DNA of 64,000 nucleotides from Erodium maritimum (taxonomy: Eukaryota > Streptophyta > Magnoliopsida > Geraniales > Geraniaceae). Numbering within the stretch: the stretch's first letter is position 1; each line of letters opens with the position of its first letter. Shown here piece by piece: positions 47,091 to 60,260 of the stretch. The position numbers and the translations under genes are program-made. The stretch lies in the NCBI GenBank assembly GCA_963921825.1, contig OY997594.1, forward strand, positions 41,286,557 through 41,350,556, in the 5' to 3' direction. A model generated the notes under the pieces. It saw only the letters and a program-made list of their open reading frames with translations, did no database searches and was not told the origin of the DNA.

Positions 47091-48840
47091 TGGTCAACAA
47101 GGGAATTGGAAGTGGCAAGGGCGGGGCCCATGCGCACTTGGCAGGAAAGATGAGACACATGAGAATGTCTGCTTCTACTGCCAATAGCCTGGTCATTGGA
47201 ACCGGGATTATAGGAAGTTCACGGCTGATCTGAAGAAGGGCAGTGGGACTGCGCCTTCATCAAATAACGTGGATGATCTGAAGAAGGGCAGTAGGACTGC
47301 GCCTTCATCAGGAAACCTGGATGATCTAAGGAAGGGCGGTGGGACCGTGCCTTCATCCGGTATTAACTCTATAGAGATACATCTCTCTACTTCCAAAGAT
47401 TCATTGGTATTAGATATCAGGACTGAATCTCACACATGCACTTATATATGGTGGCTGAAAGTAGGAGAGGTTTGGAAAGCACGAAGTGGACCTCAGAGTT
47501 GTGGCAACTGCTGTAGGATCCATGAGTCTTGCTTTGCCAAGAGGCCTTGTCTTAGTACTGTATAATGTATATTGCATACCTACTTTTAGTAGGAATATTA
47601 TATCTGTATCCGTGTTTGACAAGGAAGGATATAATGTTAATATTGGAAATGGAGTTTTCAATGTTCTATGCAATGATATGTTTTATACCAGTACTGACTT
47701 GGTTGGAGGATTGTACATATTAGATATGGGTAACAATGCCTCAAGTTCTATATATTCCGTTAATACCAAGAGGTCTAAATCCAACGATTTAAACCTAACT
47801 CTGTTATGGCACTGTCATTTATGTCGCATAAACAAGAAGCACCTATCAGCACTTCAGAAGTGCGGACTTTCAGGTTCATTCGAATTCCATTCGATCGATA
47901 GGTGCAAGGTTTGTTTGATGGCCAAAATGACTAAAGTGCCCTTTTATCGATCGCGATGAAAGGGCGGGTGAATTATTGGGGCTGATACACTCGAATGTGT
48001 GTAGACCAATAACTTCACTTGCCAGGAGGGGTTTTAGCTACTTTATCACATTTACTGATGATTATAGTAAATATGGTTATGTCTATTCGCTGAGACATAA
48101 GTCTGAAGCTTTTGATAAATTCAAAGAGTTTAAGATTAAAGTAGAAAACCAGTTGGACAAAGGTATTAAGGCACTTCGATTGGATCGAGGTGGAAAATAC
48201 TTGACCACAGAGTTATTAGATCATCTAAAAGAGAATGGGATCCTTTTGGAATGGACTCCTCTTGGGACACTGTAGATGAAAGGTGTCGCCAAACGGAGAA
48301 ATCGGACATTGTTAGACAATGGTCCGTTCCATTATTAGTTGGACTGATCTCCCAATCTCTTTCTGGGATTATGCTCTAGAGACGACCGCATTCATAGTGA
48401 ATCGGGCTTCGACGAAGGGTGTGGAAGGGACACCATTTTAAAATGATATGGGATGATGCCCGCTTTGTCCTTCCTAAAGATTTGTGGTTGCGAGGCTTAT
48501 GTGAAACATTTGGTTTCGACTAAGCTCGAACCAAGATCTGAGATATGCACCTTCGTGTGGTATCCCAAAGCAACAAGGGGATACTACTTCTACAATCCCA
48601 GTGAGAACATGGTGTTCGTCGCATGGGGTGGGGTCTTAATGGAAAAGAAGTTTTGTTTCCAAAGACGTCATTGGAAGGACTGTGCATCTCGAAGAAATTC
48701 AGGATGGTACAGATCTGTCTAAACCAATTGACAACCCAGTAGAAAGGAGGCAGAGATTGTCGTAGAGTGAGAACCAGTTCCTGTTACAATTCCGGAAGCT
48801 CCAAGGCGATTTGAAAGGGTAAATCTTCCACCTCCAAGAT
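47091..48840 (+). pseudogene. Copy C: zinc knuckle, protease, integrase remains
   Basis: The zinc knuckle (about 47167-47215) has a stop inside and Tyr for the last Cys. The protease reads SLVLDIRTESHTC (DIR at 47413-47421). 47486-47959 is the longest clear frame: MDLRVVATAVGSMSLALP, NIISVSVFDKEGYNVNIGNG and the GAG-pre-integrase part LLWHCHLCRINKKHLSALQK. Integrase 47976-48275 with HSNVCRP and, after another shift, VAKRRNRT with Lys at 48291-48293 for the catalytic Glu. Confidence 0.88.
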
Positions 48841-50315
48841 ATGGTATCCGGAGGTGACAATGAAGTCATGGTGGATCACGATGATCCAGCCACCTTTCAA
48901 GAGTTTGTGGATGGGCCCGACTCCGAGTTATGGCTGGGAGCCATGAGGGAGGAAATGCAATCCATGTCGGACAACCGAGTCTGGGAACCGGTTGATCCCA
49001 TCAATGGTTTTAGGACCATCGGATGCAAATGGATCTTCAAGGTGAAGATGGACATGGATGACATCCCTCTGACCTACAAAGCACAACTGGTGGCGAAAGG
49101 TTATAGGCAGATCCAATGGATTGACTATGAGGAAACCTTCTCCCTAGTGGCTATGGTCAAAATCGATCCAAATTCTTCTTGACATAACTGCGTATCATAA
49201 TTACGAGATATGGCAAGTGGATGTCAAAACCGCTTTCCTAAATGGAAATTTGACTGAATACGTTTGTATGGATTGGAACGAACTTCTCGGAATTGGATCC
49301 TTCGTTTTGATGAAGCTGTAATTGGATTTGGCTTAATCAAGAACGAGGATGAATCTTGCGTTTATAAGAAGGCTAGTGGGAGCAAGATTACCTTTCTGGT
49401 TCTCATTGAAAACGACATCCCAACCTTGCACGAGACTAAAGCTTGGTTGAGGAAGTGTTTTTCAACAAAGGACTTAGGCGATGCTTCTTATATCTTAAGG
49501 ATTAAGATATGTAGAGATCGCACCAAGAGGGTCTTGGATTTAAGTCAGGGAACCTATGTGAACAAGGCATTGAGTAGGTTCTTAATGCTCGATTCAAAGA
49601 AAGGACTCTTACCCACTAGTCAACGTATTTATCTCAGCAAGACTCGGTGTCCTAAGACAGCTGATGAGCTGAAAATGATGATGAGAATCCTATGCGCCTA
49701 GGGGCAGGATCGATCATATATGCCATGACATGTATGAGACCGGACGTCTCGTAAGCCCTATGTTGTACCAGTAGACATCATTCTAACCCGGGGGAAAGAT
49801 GATGCTGAACTAGTCGTCGAAGGATGAGTAGACGCTAGTTTTCCAAGACAAATCCAGATGACTTTAGAAGTCAGTCAGGATATGTGTTTACGCTGAATGG
49901 CAGAGCTTTAGCTAGGAGAGCGTAAAGCAAGATATCATTGCCGAATCTACGACATAGGCCAAGTACATGGATGCTGCAGAGGCAGCTAAGGAGGCTATGT
50001 GGATTTGGAAATTCATGGCAGGGCTGGGTGTAATTAAAAACCCATCCAGCCCGGTGAATCCATTTTGCGACAACACAAGGGCTATTGCGCAAGCTAAAAG
50101 CCCAGATCGCATAACAAATCCAAACATGTACTGCGGCGTATCCACCTCATCAGAGAAATACTGAACTGAGGTGAAGTGAAGATAACATATATTGCAACAG
50201 ATGATAACATAGCCAACCCTTTGACTAAGGCAGTGTCACTGCCTGAACATGTTAGACATGTAAAGTCGATGGGGACATATTGGAGTTTAGATTGGAACTA
50301 AGGCAAGTGGGAGAT
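48841..50315 (+). pseudogene. Copy C: RT and RNase H remains
   Basis: 48841-49182 encodes the RT N-terminal half (LWLGAMREEMQSMSDNRVWE, then CKWIFKVKMDMDD). The shared extra A at about 49160 shifts the frame. A private deletion removes about 60 codons' worth of RT sequence near 49268. At about 49403 FLVL joins IENDIPTL without the YxDD box. RNase H (49967-50164) keeps the CDNTRAIAQAK block. Confidence 0.88.
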
Positions 50316-52002
50316 TGTTAGTCTTAGTGCCCATAGTTCAATCCTAAATGTCCAAATGTATATATCATCGTTAGCAATAAAATTAAAGCGGCTCTATATT
50401 ACTTATGTGTTGGAGTAATATATCGATGTGTGCTCTGATCTATGCCCACCATGCGAATAGAACCATAGATCGAGATAGATCACACTCGATGGGTCCCTAG
50501 TCAACAAAGCTTCACTAGAAGCGACTAGTATGAAAGATGGCTCTTTATGGCTTACGTTCTGTTAGTCATTGGAATGAGATTCCGGAGTCTGATCATAGAT
50601 ATGATGTGGGACATGATATTGGACGACCCGCCCTGAATATGTGTCATAGATTAAGTCATGAACATATTCAGTGTCGCAGCTTGTCATGTATCCTTAGACC
50701 AAGGAGTCTTTGCGATCGCTATGTAGTCAACAACTGAGTTTGACCTGAGCCTAACGTTGTCCGTAACAGGGCTTCCATAACGGCTAGGATTGGCTTGGGG
50801 ACGGGCTACATGAGTGACACGAAAGGCGGCTAAGGGATTTATCCCTCATACTGAGGTATGAGAAAGATATCGGTTCTCGGCCGCTTGATCGAGAGTGACT
50901 GAAAGAATAGCATGGCCATGCACATGATACTGGGTATCATATCTTCAGTCATCTCACATATCAAGGAACGGTGATTGAGAATAATAAGGATGACGGCTCT
51001 ATGCCTTATCTCAATCAGGATATCGGAGATAAAAGGATAATGACAGGGATGACGGAAAGGTTAGAATCGACAGGGTCGATTCGTTATGCAGTGTCAGGTA
51101 ATACTAAAGTCTCGTTAGTTGCCACTTAAATAGGATCAAGTAAAATGGGATTTTACGTTGATCTACTGACATGCATAAACCTAAGGGTCACACTGGAGGA
51201 TCAAACTCATTGATACATTTATGGAGAATGGCCAAAAGGGAGTTGTCTCGGGACATGACCAAAACTGGGTTTTGGGTCATGTGCTCGTACGTGAATAGGA
51301 CTTTACGGATCGAGACAAGGCTTGGAGTCTTGGGATTGATCGCGTCGGATAATGTTGGACATTTCCGGTATGGAAGGCTTGGAGGCGATGAGCGAATCAC
51401 GGGACCTCGTTAGAAATGGCCACGGGCCATGTTCCAAGAGGCCCATGAAAGGCCCATGCAACCAAGGCCCATGGAACTAATTAATCAAGTCTTGATTAAT
51501 TAGTACTAAGTAAGCAAGACAAGGATTAAGGTGTTGGTGATTCACCACCTAACCCAATCTTGTCTTGCCATGCTTGTCCTATTTACACCTTACTTGACAC
51601 CATACTTGTCCCATGCCTTTAGTTGGACAAGTATGAGTTTTGTTATGTTTAAGTCATCTTTTTTCAACATAACAAACACAAGACAAGAATAGGAAACACA
51701 TTTTCTCTCCCTCTTCCATGGCCATTTCGGGTTTGGCTAGTTTCCTCCTCCATTTTTGTGTTCTTGAGTCCTCAAAGAGAAGAACTACGTGGCTTTGATT
51801 CCCATGTGGATACGTAGGCGTCTTGGAGACTCAAGCCAATCATTCGTTAACCGGTGTTCTTGTTTTGGTAAGAGATAGTGCTGAATTTTTCTCTTGTGAA
51901 TCCATTCTTTGTTAGTTGTTTCATGGTTTTAATCGTCTCTTGGTTTTTATTGATTTTCCGTTGCGAGTTGGTTCATCTCCAACCCTACCTCGAGACCCAA
52001 CA
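50316..52002 (+). repeat. 3' LTR of copy C
   Basis: 1687 bp, TGTTAG...CCAACA, preceded by GGCAAGTGGGAGAT. It contains the three GGCCCAT motifs and the 27-bp palindrome (about 51479-51505). Confidence 0.95.
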
Positions 52003-53160
52003 ACAAGTACCAACCACCAAACACTCTCGCAGGACCATAATAACACATGAAACCACGCACTAAGCCAACCCACACACAACGAACACACAGCAGAACAACA
52101 CATAACTTAATACAAGTGTTCCCAACATCACCGGCTATCACAGCCCATCCCATTTATATCGTACCGGAAAACGAAGCATCGTTCGCGACATCTTCCCGTT
52201 ACCGAGACTCGGGGAAACATACCTGACCGGCAATACATTCAGTCGGATGTCTTCTCGTCACGAAGACTCGGGGCCTCACGCATAATGGACCGGCACATAC
52301 CTCGGTCGTACGCCTTCCCGTACCACATAGCATCGGGGTAATGGTTACACCATCCTCGTCCTCGATACTCTACACCGGCATACTCTCTCAGTGTAGGTAT
52401 CGCACCGGACACACCTCATTTTGGAACACACAGTAAGAGGATAACACGCAGCACAAGCCATGGTCTGACCACGGTATACCAACCGTGTCGACTCACCATA
52501 ACACACAAATCGGTCTATCACTCACCCGATCACGTCACAATCAAGGATTCACATCACATCAAATACGGCACACTTTCCCACACATAGCCACAACATGCTA
52601 CACCGAGTATATCATAATATGATTCTTAATCTTATCGACACTCAGTCACATATCATGCCTCTCAATCAAAGATCATGCATTTCAATCAGCACACAACCTA
52701 AGGCTCGACATGGCCATTCTACCAGCACGACAATTTCCCAAGAATTGAAAGCGATTAATCTAGTGAACCACATCCTACATGCAAACTAAGACTCGTCCGG
52801 TTATTATGTAATTGAAAGCGGTTATTCTAGTGAATCACATCATATATGCGAACTAGGACCTTTCTGGTTTTTATTATTCTTATACATGCATACTAGTAAC
52901 TTTCCGTAATTGAACCGGTATTCGCTACTTTCCCTACCTCGAAAAGAACAACAATCAACTCATAGCTGCTGACGTCCTAGCTCGCTTCCCCCTCCACTTC
53001 ACGGGATCCAAGCGCCTCCTCCGCCGTCACGCTCGGGTCCAAGGTCTTGGATCACAAAACAAGCACTCAAATTAAGACTAATTCAGTTGCAAAAAGAACG
53101 AGAAACAACTAAAATAGCCCGAAAGTCCAACATAGGTTAAGATGGGAAATGGGCCCGAAA
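52003..53160 (-). other. Gypsy-type LTR, part between copy C and the GC-rich repeat
   Basis: No gene. 52180-52400 has loosely repeated ACCGAGACTCGGGG-like and CACCGGCATA-like segments; 52730-52870 holds two related segments with GAATTGAAAGCGATTAATC. Confidence 0.6.
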
Positions 53161-53164
53161 GAGG

Positions 53165-53350
53165 CCCAATCCGAGTCTGTCACGGTTTGGGTCACGGATC
53201 CGTGGACTGAACCGTCACGGTTCTCCTCACAGAACCGTGGCAGACGTCGTCACGGTCTCCCTCACGGAGCCGTGGCAGACGTCTTCACGCTCTCTCTCAC
53301 GGAGCCGTGACGCCTCCCGTCACGGTGCGCGTCACGGATCCGTGACGGGT
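53165..53350. repeat. Palindromic GC-rich repeat in LTR
   Basis: At least six units such as GTCACGGATCCGTGG and CTCACGGAGCCGTGGCAGAC, each able to fold on itself. Same LTR position as 780-1080 but a different unit. Confidence 0.85.
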
Positions 53351-55720
53351 CTTGCACTGTTCATCTTCTTCTTCCTCCAGCCTCGGGTTTTCACGAAAAT
53401 AACTCCAAAACTCCATTTTTTTAACCTCCAAAACATACCCAATAATCTTCAATGCTTCAACCCCCTCAATGGGTTTCATCAAAACTACTCCAAACCAAAT
53501 TAAATCAATCATCTACACTCATTTTTCTCCACAAAATCATCATCCATCAATCCCAATCTCAAACCCAACCAAGTTCTTCATGTTTTCTTCAAAACCCATG
53601 AACTCAAATCAATAAAAACGACAAAGGTTTGGGGATTTTCCTTGAGGATGAAGATTAGATGATGAAACAAGGGAAAATGGGAAGATTTGGGTCACAAATG
53701 AGTTCAAGACCTCTTTTCTTCTTCTCCAAGCTTTGAGAGCTTCTTCTTCTTTCCCCTTTGGTCAAATTCGGCCAACCCTAGTAGTTTGGGCTGAAATGCT
53801 CCCAAATTGGATCATATACCCTAAAGGGGAGTACCCCAAACTACCCCCATGCTCACATGTCTCCCATGCCCATTCATTTAGGGGTAAAATGGCCATTATG
53901 CCCTCTTCCTTCTTACCCAAGACACTCGTCCAAATGGGTACCATCTCTCCTCTTAGAAAATTCTGCACAAAAGGTTTTAGATTAAATTAGTCCTTAATTA
54001 AGCGAGGTTTGACCCGGAATTGACCGATAGTTGACTTTTCACAACTTACAGTCAAACAAAAGGAAACGGCCCAACTAAGCTAACTGTGACGACGGTTAAG
54101 CTTTTTGAGCCCCGAAAAGCACCGAATGACTCGCGGAGTCATCGGTTGAATTTTCCGACAAAAGTCAACTTTCGCCGAAAACCTCCGGTTCGACCGAGAT
54201 CGACCGGGGGCGGTTCTTACATCCCTAGTCAACAAAGCTTCACTAGAAGCGACTAGTATGAAAGATGGCTCTTTATGGCTTACGTTTTGTTAGTCACTGG
54301 AATGAGATTCCGGATTCCGATCATAGATCTCATGTGGGACATGATATTAACGACCCGACATGAATATGTGCCATAGATCAAGTCATGAACATCTTCGTTG
54401 TCGTAGCTTGTCAAGTATCCTTAGGCCAAAGAGTCTTTGTGATCGTTATGCAGTAAACTACTGAGTTTGACCTGAGCCTAACGTTGTCCTTAACAAGGGT
54501 TCCATAACGGCCAAGATTGGCTTGGGGACGGACTGTATGAGTGACACGAAAGACGGCTAAGGGATTTATAACCATACTACGGTAAGAGAAAGATATCGGT
54601 TCTCGGCCGCTTGATCGAGAGTGACTTAAAGAATAGCATGTCCATGCACATGATACTAAGCATCATATATTCAGTCATATGACATATCAAGGAACAGTGA
54701 TTGAGAGTAATAAGGATGACGGCTCTATGCCTAATCTCAATCAGGGTACCGGATATAAAAGGATAATGATAAGGACGATGGAAAGGTTAGAATCGACAAG
54801 GTTAATTCGTTATGCAGTGTCAGACAATACTAAAGTCTCGTTAGTTGCCACTTAAATAGGGTCAAGTAAAATGGGATTTTACGTTGATCGATTGACATGC
54901 ATAAACCTAAGTGTCACACCGGAGGGTGAAACTCATTGACACATTTATGGAGAATGGCCAAAAGAGAGTTGTCTCTGGACATGACCAAAACTGGGTTTTG
55001 GGTCATGTGCCTTTAAGTGAATAGGAATTTACGGATCGAGACAATGCTTCGAGTCTTGGGATTGATCACATCGGATAATGTTGGACATTTCCGTTATGAA
55101 AGGCTTGGAGGCGATGAGCACGTCACGAGACCTCGTTGGGAATGGCCACGAGCCATGTTCCAAGAGGCCCGTGCGAGTCCCATGCAACCAAGGCTTATGG
55201 AACTAATTAATCAAGTCTTGATTAATTAGTACTAAGTAAACAAGACAAGGATTAAGGTGTTGGTGATTCACCACCTAACCCCATTTTGTCTAGCCATACT
55301 TTGTCCTATTTACACCTTACTTGTCACATGCTTTTAGTTTGACAAGATGATGGAGTTTGTTATGTTTAAGTCATCTTTTTTTCAACATAACAAACACAAG
55401 ACAAGAATAAGAAACATAACTTCTCCCTCCTCTCCCTTGCAATTTCGGCCAAGTCCAGCTCCCACCTCCATTTTTGTGTTCTTCAGTCCTCAAAGAGAAG
55501 AACTATGTGGCTTTGATTCCCATGTGGATACGTAGGCGTCTTGGAGACTCAAGCCAATCATTCGTTACCCGGTGTTCTTGTTTTGGTAAGAAATAGCGCT
55601 GAATTTTTCTCTTGTGAATCCATTCTTTGTTAGTTGTTTAATGGTTTTAATCGTCTCTTGGTTTTCATTGCTTTTCCGCTGCGAGTTGGTTCATCTCCAA
55701 CCCTACCTCGAGACCCAACA

Positions 55721-57255
55721 GTGGTAACAGAGTCGTGCTACCTTTGGGATTCACAAGACGGTGTTGAAAGTTTCGGTTTTGACATGCTAATTTGCCAAAT
55801 TGTTTGATAGCATGTTTTAAATTCTTGTTTGTGTATTTAATGCGTGTAAAATGAATTTTTGAAAATTATTTCAAATCTGGAAATTTTGAAACAAATTTGA
55901 TTTTTCGGGTCTCGGGAGCGGGACTCTCGCGGAGTTGAAACCGGGACAGAACGGAGCTCCGTTGGACAGAGCTAGGCCAAGCATGACCATTGGATGGTTG
56001 ATATGCCAAGGCTAAATCCTTTTGTTAGTTATGATGAGTTTGGAACCGTCATGACACACTCGAAAAGTTTGTTCAAAAGTTTCATTTTTGAACGGTTTCG
56101 ATAAACCGATCATCAAAAAATTTCGGAGCTTGGCTATTAAATAAAACCGGAAAATCACATGATGTTTGATAACATGATTGTTTGATAACACGATGTGTGA
56201 TGTGATGTTGGCATGGTGTACATAATAGCCCCGAGCTCGATTTAATTATTTATCGTTTTTCACGGCCTACAAGCCGTTAAAGTTAGCGTGTAATTATTCT
56301 ATCAAGGAGTGGTCGCCGTACCACTTATTTGTAATATTTATTTATTCCCGGCCTGCGAGTCGTGTATTGAATTGTAATTTTTTTCTCAAGACGAATAAAG
56401 GGCAAAAAGGTCTTTTGGTGACTTCTCGGATATTGACATCGGCTTGGAGTCGGTGGAGCTCAAGAAGCTAGTGGGAGTTAGTTTACGGGGCTATTATGTA
56501 CACATTTATCGCTTTATGCTTGGTTTAGTTTATACATGATTAATTCTACGTGTTTTAGAATTGCATGCTTAACTTTATTTACCGAGCATATCACCTCACA
56601 TGCAAAGATAAAATTGGAATATTAATCCTCGTGTGTGAGCCCTTAGAATCGGCATTACATTGGATGTAGTTGACGGGTTCGAAGGAAGAATTACATTGGA
56701 TGTAATTGGAGGCATCATTACATTTCGAATGTAGTTGATGTGCTCATCGCATCTAGGATGTGCCAAAAGTTTTAAACACAACCGGACAAGTAAAAACGGA
56801 TCATGTCCGATACCTCTCAATTATCAGCACCTTACTACATCCCCATCCTATGGATGTCATGCGCCTTAGCAAAGCATCGATAGGAAAGCGGGGTAGTAGG
56901 TTTGGACGACATATGCGGGTGTCATGCGCCTTAGCGGAGCACCTACATAGTGGCGTGTCATAGTTGAAAATTGGTGGACCCGATTACGATTCTCAGCTAG
57001 GGTTGAGCTAGGGTATCAGATAGGGTAAGCCGTGTACTTAAGTACATACCCTAGCCAAGAGTCACATTGGATGTGATTGGACGGGGTCCTACCTACATAG
57101 CTCGATTGAGTGGTGAGCCTTCGTTCAGCTTGATCGAGCGAATCAAGGATCTTGGTTTTAGATTCTAAAGGTATAGAATCGATTGTTGGTGTTTTAGCTT
57201 GGTCTTCATAAAATTTATTCAGTTTACTGATTGAATTTTATCTGTTGTAGATCAA
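55721..57255 (+). other. Primer-binding site and leader of copy B
   Basis: GTGGTAACAGAGTCG at 55721 is a one-base variant of the tRNA-Met primer site. The rest is ORF-free; a TCTGTTGTAG acceptor-like site precedes the gag ATG. Confidence 0.75.
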
Positions 57256-57537
57256 ATGGCAAATTCAGCGAACATTAATAGTTTTTCATTAAAAACCATT
57301 CTTGACAGGGTCAAGCTAAATGGGACAAACTATTTGGACTGGTACAGAATTTTGAGGATAGTCCTCAAGTCTGAACGCAAAGAATGTGTCCTTGACCAGG
57401 CTATCTTTAAGACCGTATCAGAGTTACATGAAGTATCATTAACTACTGAGAAGAATATCAAGGATCTGGGATCCAAGGATATTTTTATGGTCAACAAGGG
57501 AATTGGAAGTGGCAAGGGTGGGGCCCAAGCGAAGTAG
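57256..57537 (+). pseudogene. Truncated gag of copy B
   Basis: 93 codons: MANSANINSFSLKTIL, then KDLGSKDIFMVNKGIGSGKG. B lacks the frame change near AATATATCAGGG found in the other copies, so it reads further before a stop. The centre of gag is missing as in the others, so that deletion predates the split. Confidence 0.85.
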
Positions 57538-60260
57538 GCGGGAAAGATGAGACACCTGAGATGTCTGTTTCTACTGCCAACAGCCTAGTCATTGGAACCG
57601 GGATTATAAGAAGTTCACAAATGATCTGAAGAATGGCACTAGGACTGCGCCTTCATCAGATAGCCTGGATGATTTAAAGAAGGGCAGTTGGACTGCGCCT
57701 TCATCAGGAAACCTGGATGATATAAGGAAGGGCGGTGGGATCGTGCCTTCATCTGGTATTTAACTCTATAGAGTTACATCACTCTACTTCCAAAGATTCA
57801 TGGGTATTAGATACCAGGACTAAATCTCACACATGCACTAATGTATAGTGGCTGAAAGTATGAGAGGTTTGGAAAGCACGAATTGGACCTCAGAGTTATG
57901 GCAACTGCTGTAGGATCCACGAGTCTTGCTTTGCCAAGTGGTCTTGTCTTAGTATTGTATAATGTATATTGCATACCTATTTTAGTCGGAATATTATATT
58001 TGTGTCTGTGTTTGACAAGGAAGGATATAATGTTAATATTGGAAATGGAGTTTTCAATGTTCTATACAATGATATGTTTTATGCTAGTATTAACTTGGTT
58101 GGAGGATTGTACATGTTAGATATAGGTAACAATGCCTCAAGTTCTATATATTATGTTAATACCAAGAGGTTTAAATCCAACGATCTAAACCTAACTCTAT
58201 CATGGCACTGTCATTTGGGCCGCATAAACAAGAAGTGTCCATCAGTACTTCAAAAGTGTGGGCTTTCAGGTCCATTCGAATTCCATTTGATCGATAGGTG
58301 CAAGGCTTGTTTGATTGGAAAAATGACTAAAGAGCCATTTATCGGTTGCGGTGAAAGGGCGGGTGAATTATTGGGGCTGATACACTCGGATTTGTGTGGA
58401 CCAATAGGTTCACTGGCCAAGGGGGGTTTTAGCTACTTCTTCACATTTACTAACGATTATAATAGATATGGTTATGTCTGTTCAATAAGACATAAGTCTG
58501 AAGCTTTTGATAAAATCATAGAGTTCAAGACTGAAGTAGAAAACCGGATCGGGAAAAGTATTAAGACACTTCGATTGGATCGAGGTGGAAAATACTTAAC
58601 CGCAGAGTTTTTAGATCATGTGGTGGAGAGCGGGATCTTTTCAGGATGGACTCCTCCCGGAACACCGCAGTTGAATGATGTGTCCAAGTGGAGAAATCGG
58701 ACTTTATTGGATATGGTTCGATCCATGATCAGTTGGACTGATCTTCCAATCTCTTTCTAGTGTTATGCTCTAGAGATGACCGCATTCATAGTGAATCAGG
58801 CTTTGACGAAGGCTGTGGAAGGGATACCATTTTAGAAATGGCATGGGAAGATGCCCACTTTGTCCTTCCTAAAGATTTGTGGTTGCGAAGCTAATGTGAA
58901 ACATTTGGTTTCGACTAAACTCGAACCAAGATCTGAGATATGCACCTTCGTGTGGTATCCCAAAGTAACAAGGGGATACTACTTATACAGACCTAGTGAG
59001 AATATGGTGTTCGTCGCTTGGGTGGGGTATCTATGGAAAAGGATGCATCTCGAAGAAATTCAGGATGGTACGGATCCGTCTAAACCAATTGACAACCCAG
59101 TAGAAAGGGAGCCAGAGATGGTCGTAGAGTAAGAACCAATTCCTGTTACAATTCTTGAAGATACAAGGCGTTCTGAAAGGATCAGTCGTCCACCTCCAAG
59201 ATATGGTATCCGGAGGTGACAATGAAGTCATGGTGGATCACGATGATCCAGCCACCTTTTAGGAATTCGTGGATGGGCCCGACCCCGAGTTATGGCTGGG
59301 AGCCATGAGGGAGGAAATGCAATCCATGTCGGACAACCAAGTTTGGGAACTGGTTGATCCTATCAATGGTGTGAGGACCATCGGATGCAAATAAATCTTC
59401 AAGGTGAAGATGGACATGGACGGAAACCCTCTGACCTACAAAGCTCGACTGGTGGCGAAAAGTTATAGGCAGATCCAATGGATTGACTATGAGGAAACCT
59501 TCTCCTTAGTGGCTATGGTCAAAATCGATCCAAATTCTTCTTGACATAACTGCGTATCATAATTACGAGATATGGAAAGTGGATGTCAAAACCGTTTTCC
59601 TAAATGGAAATTTGACTGAGTACGTTTGTATGTCTCGGCCAAAAGGTTTTGACAATCCGAAGAATAAGAGAACGATTTATAAGTTGTTGAAATCCATTTG
59701 TGGATTGAGACAAGATTCTCGGAGTTGGAACCTTCGTTTTGATGAAGCGGTAATTAGATTTGGCTTCATCAAGAACGAGGATGACCCTTGCGTTTGTAAG
59801 AAGGCTAGTGGGAGAAAGATTGCCTTTCTGGTGCTCATTGGAAACGACATCCCAACCTTGCACGAGACTAAAAGCTTGGTTGAGGAAGTGTTTCGCAATA
59901 TAGGACTTAGGTGATGCTCCTTATATCTTAGGGATTAAGATATACAGAGATCACACAAAGAGGGTCTTGGGATTAAGTGAGAGAACCTATCTGAACAAGG
60001 CATTGAGTGGGTTCTCAATGCTCGATTCAAAAAAAAGGACTATTACCCACTAGTCATGGCATTCATCTCAGCAAGACTCAGAGTCCTAAGACACCTGATG
60101 AGCTGAAAAGGATGATGCGAATCTCATACGCCTGGGGGCAGGATCGATCATATATGCCATGACATGTACGAGACCGGACGTCTCGTAAGCCTTATCTTGC
60201 ACTAGTAGGCATCAGTTTAACCCTTAGGGAAAGATGATGCTAAACTAGTCGTCGAAGGAT
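57538..60260 (+). pseudogene. Copy B: protease, integrase, RT remains
   Basis: Protease DTR at 57810-57818. 57969-58760 is an open 263-codon stretch covering GAG-pre-integrase and integrase: LSWHCHLGRI, HSDLCGP (first Asp kept), LRLDRGGKYL, and VSKWRNRT with Lys at 58686-58688 for the catalytic Glu. RT: KVKMDMDGNPLTYKA preceded by a stop, DVKTVFLNGN (59583 on), and FLVLIGNDIPTL at about 59836 without the YxDD box. RNase H is missing. Confidence 0.88.

Larger units (their letters stand above)
43916..52002 (+). mobile_element. Copia copy C, 5' end truncated
   Basis: 5' LTR 43916-45329 lacks about its first 270 bp; internal 45330-50315; complete 3' LTR 50316-52002 (1687 bp). The two LTRs differ at about a dozen positions over the shared 1.4 kb, so C is older than N but still young. 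Inserted in the gypsy-type LTR; no target duplication because the left end is lost. Confidence 0.93.
41891..54221 (-). mobile_element. Gypsy-type LTR, about 4.2 kb, split by copia copy C
   Basis: On the minus strand it starts TGTAAGAACCGCCCCC at 54221 and ends CGGGGCGTGACA at 41891. Minus copy C (43916-52002) it is 4244 bp. It matches 1-1951 at its first 870 bp. No internal protein region adjoins either end, so it is a solo LTR or a recombinant. Flanks AAATT (41886-41890) and TCCCT (54222-54226) do not match. Several tandem repeat blocks are listed separately. Confidence 0.6.

Noticed and set aside
57969-58760. 263-codon open frame as an intact integrase
   Set aside because: It belongs to copia copy B, has Lys for the catalytic Glu and a broken zinc-binding motif, and ends in a frameshifted context.
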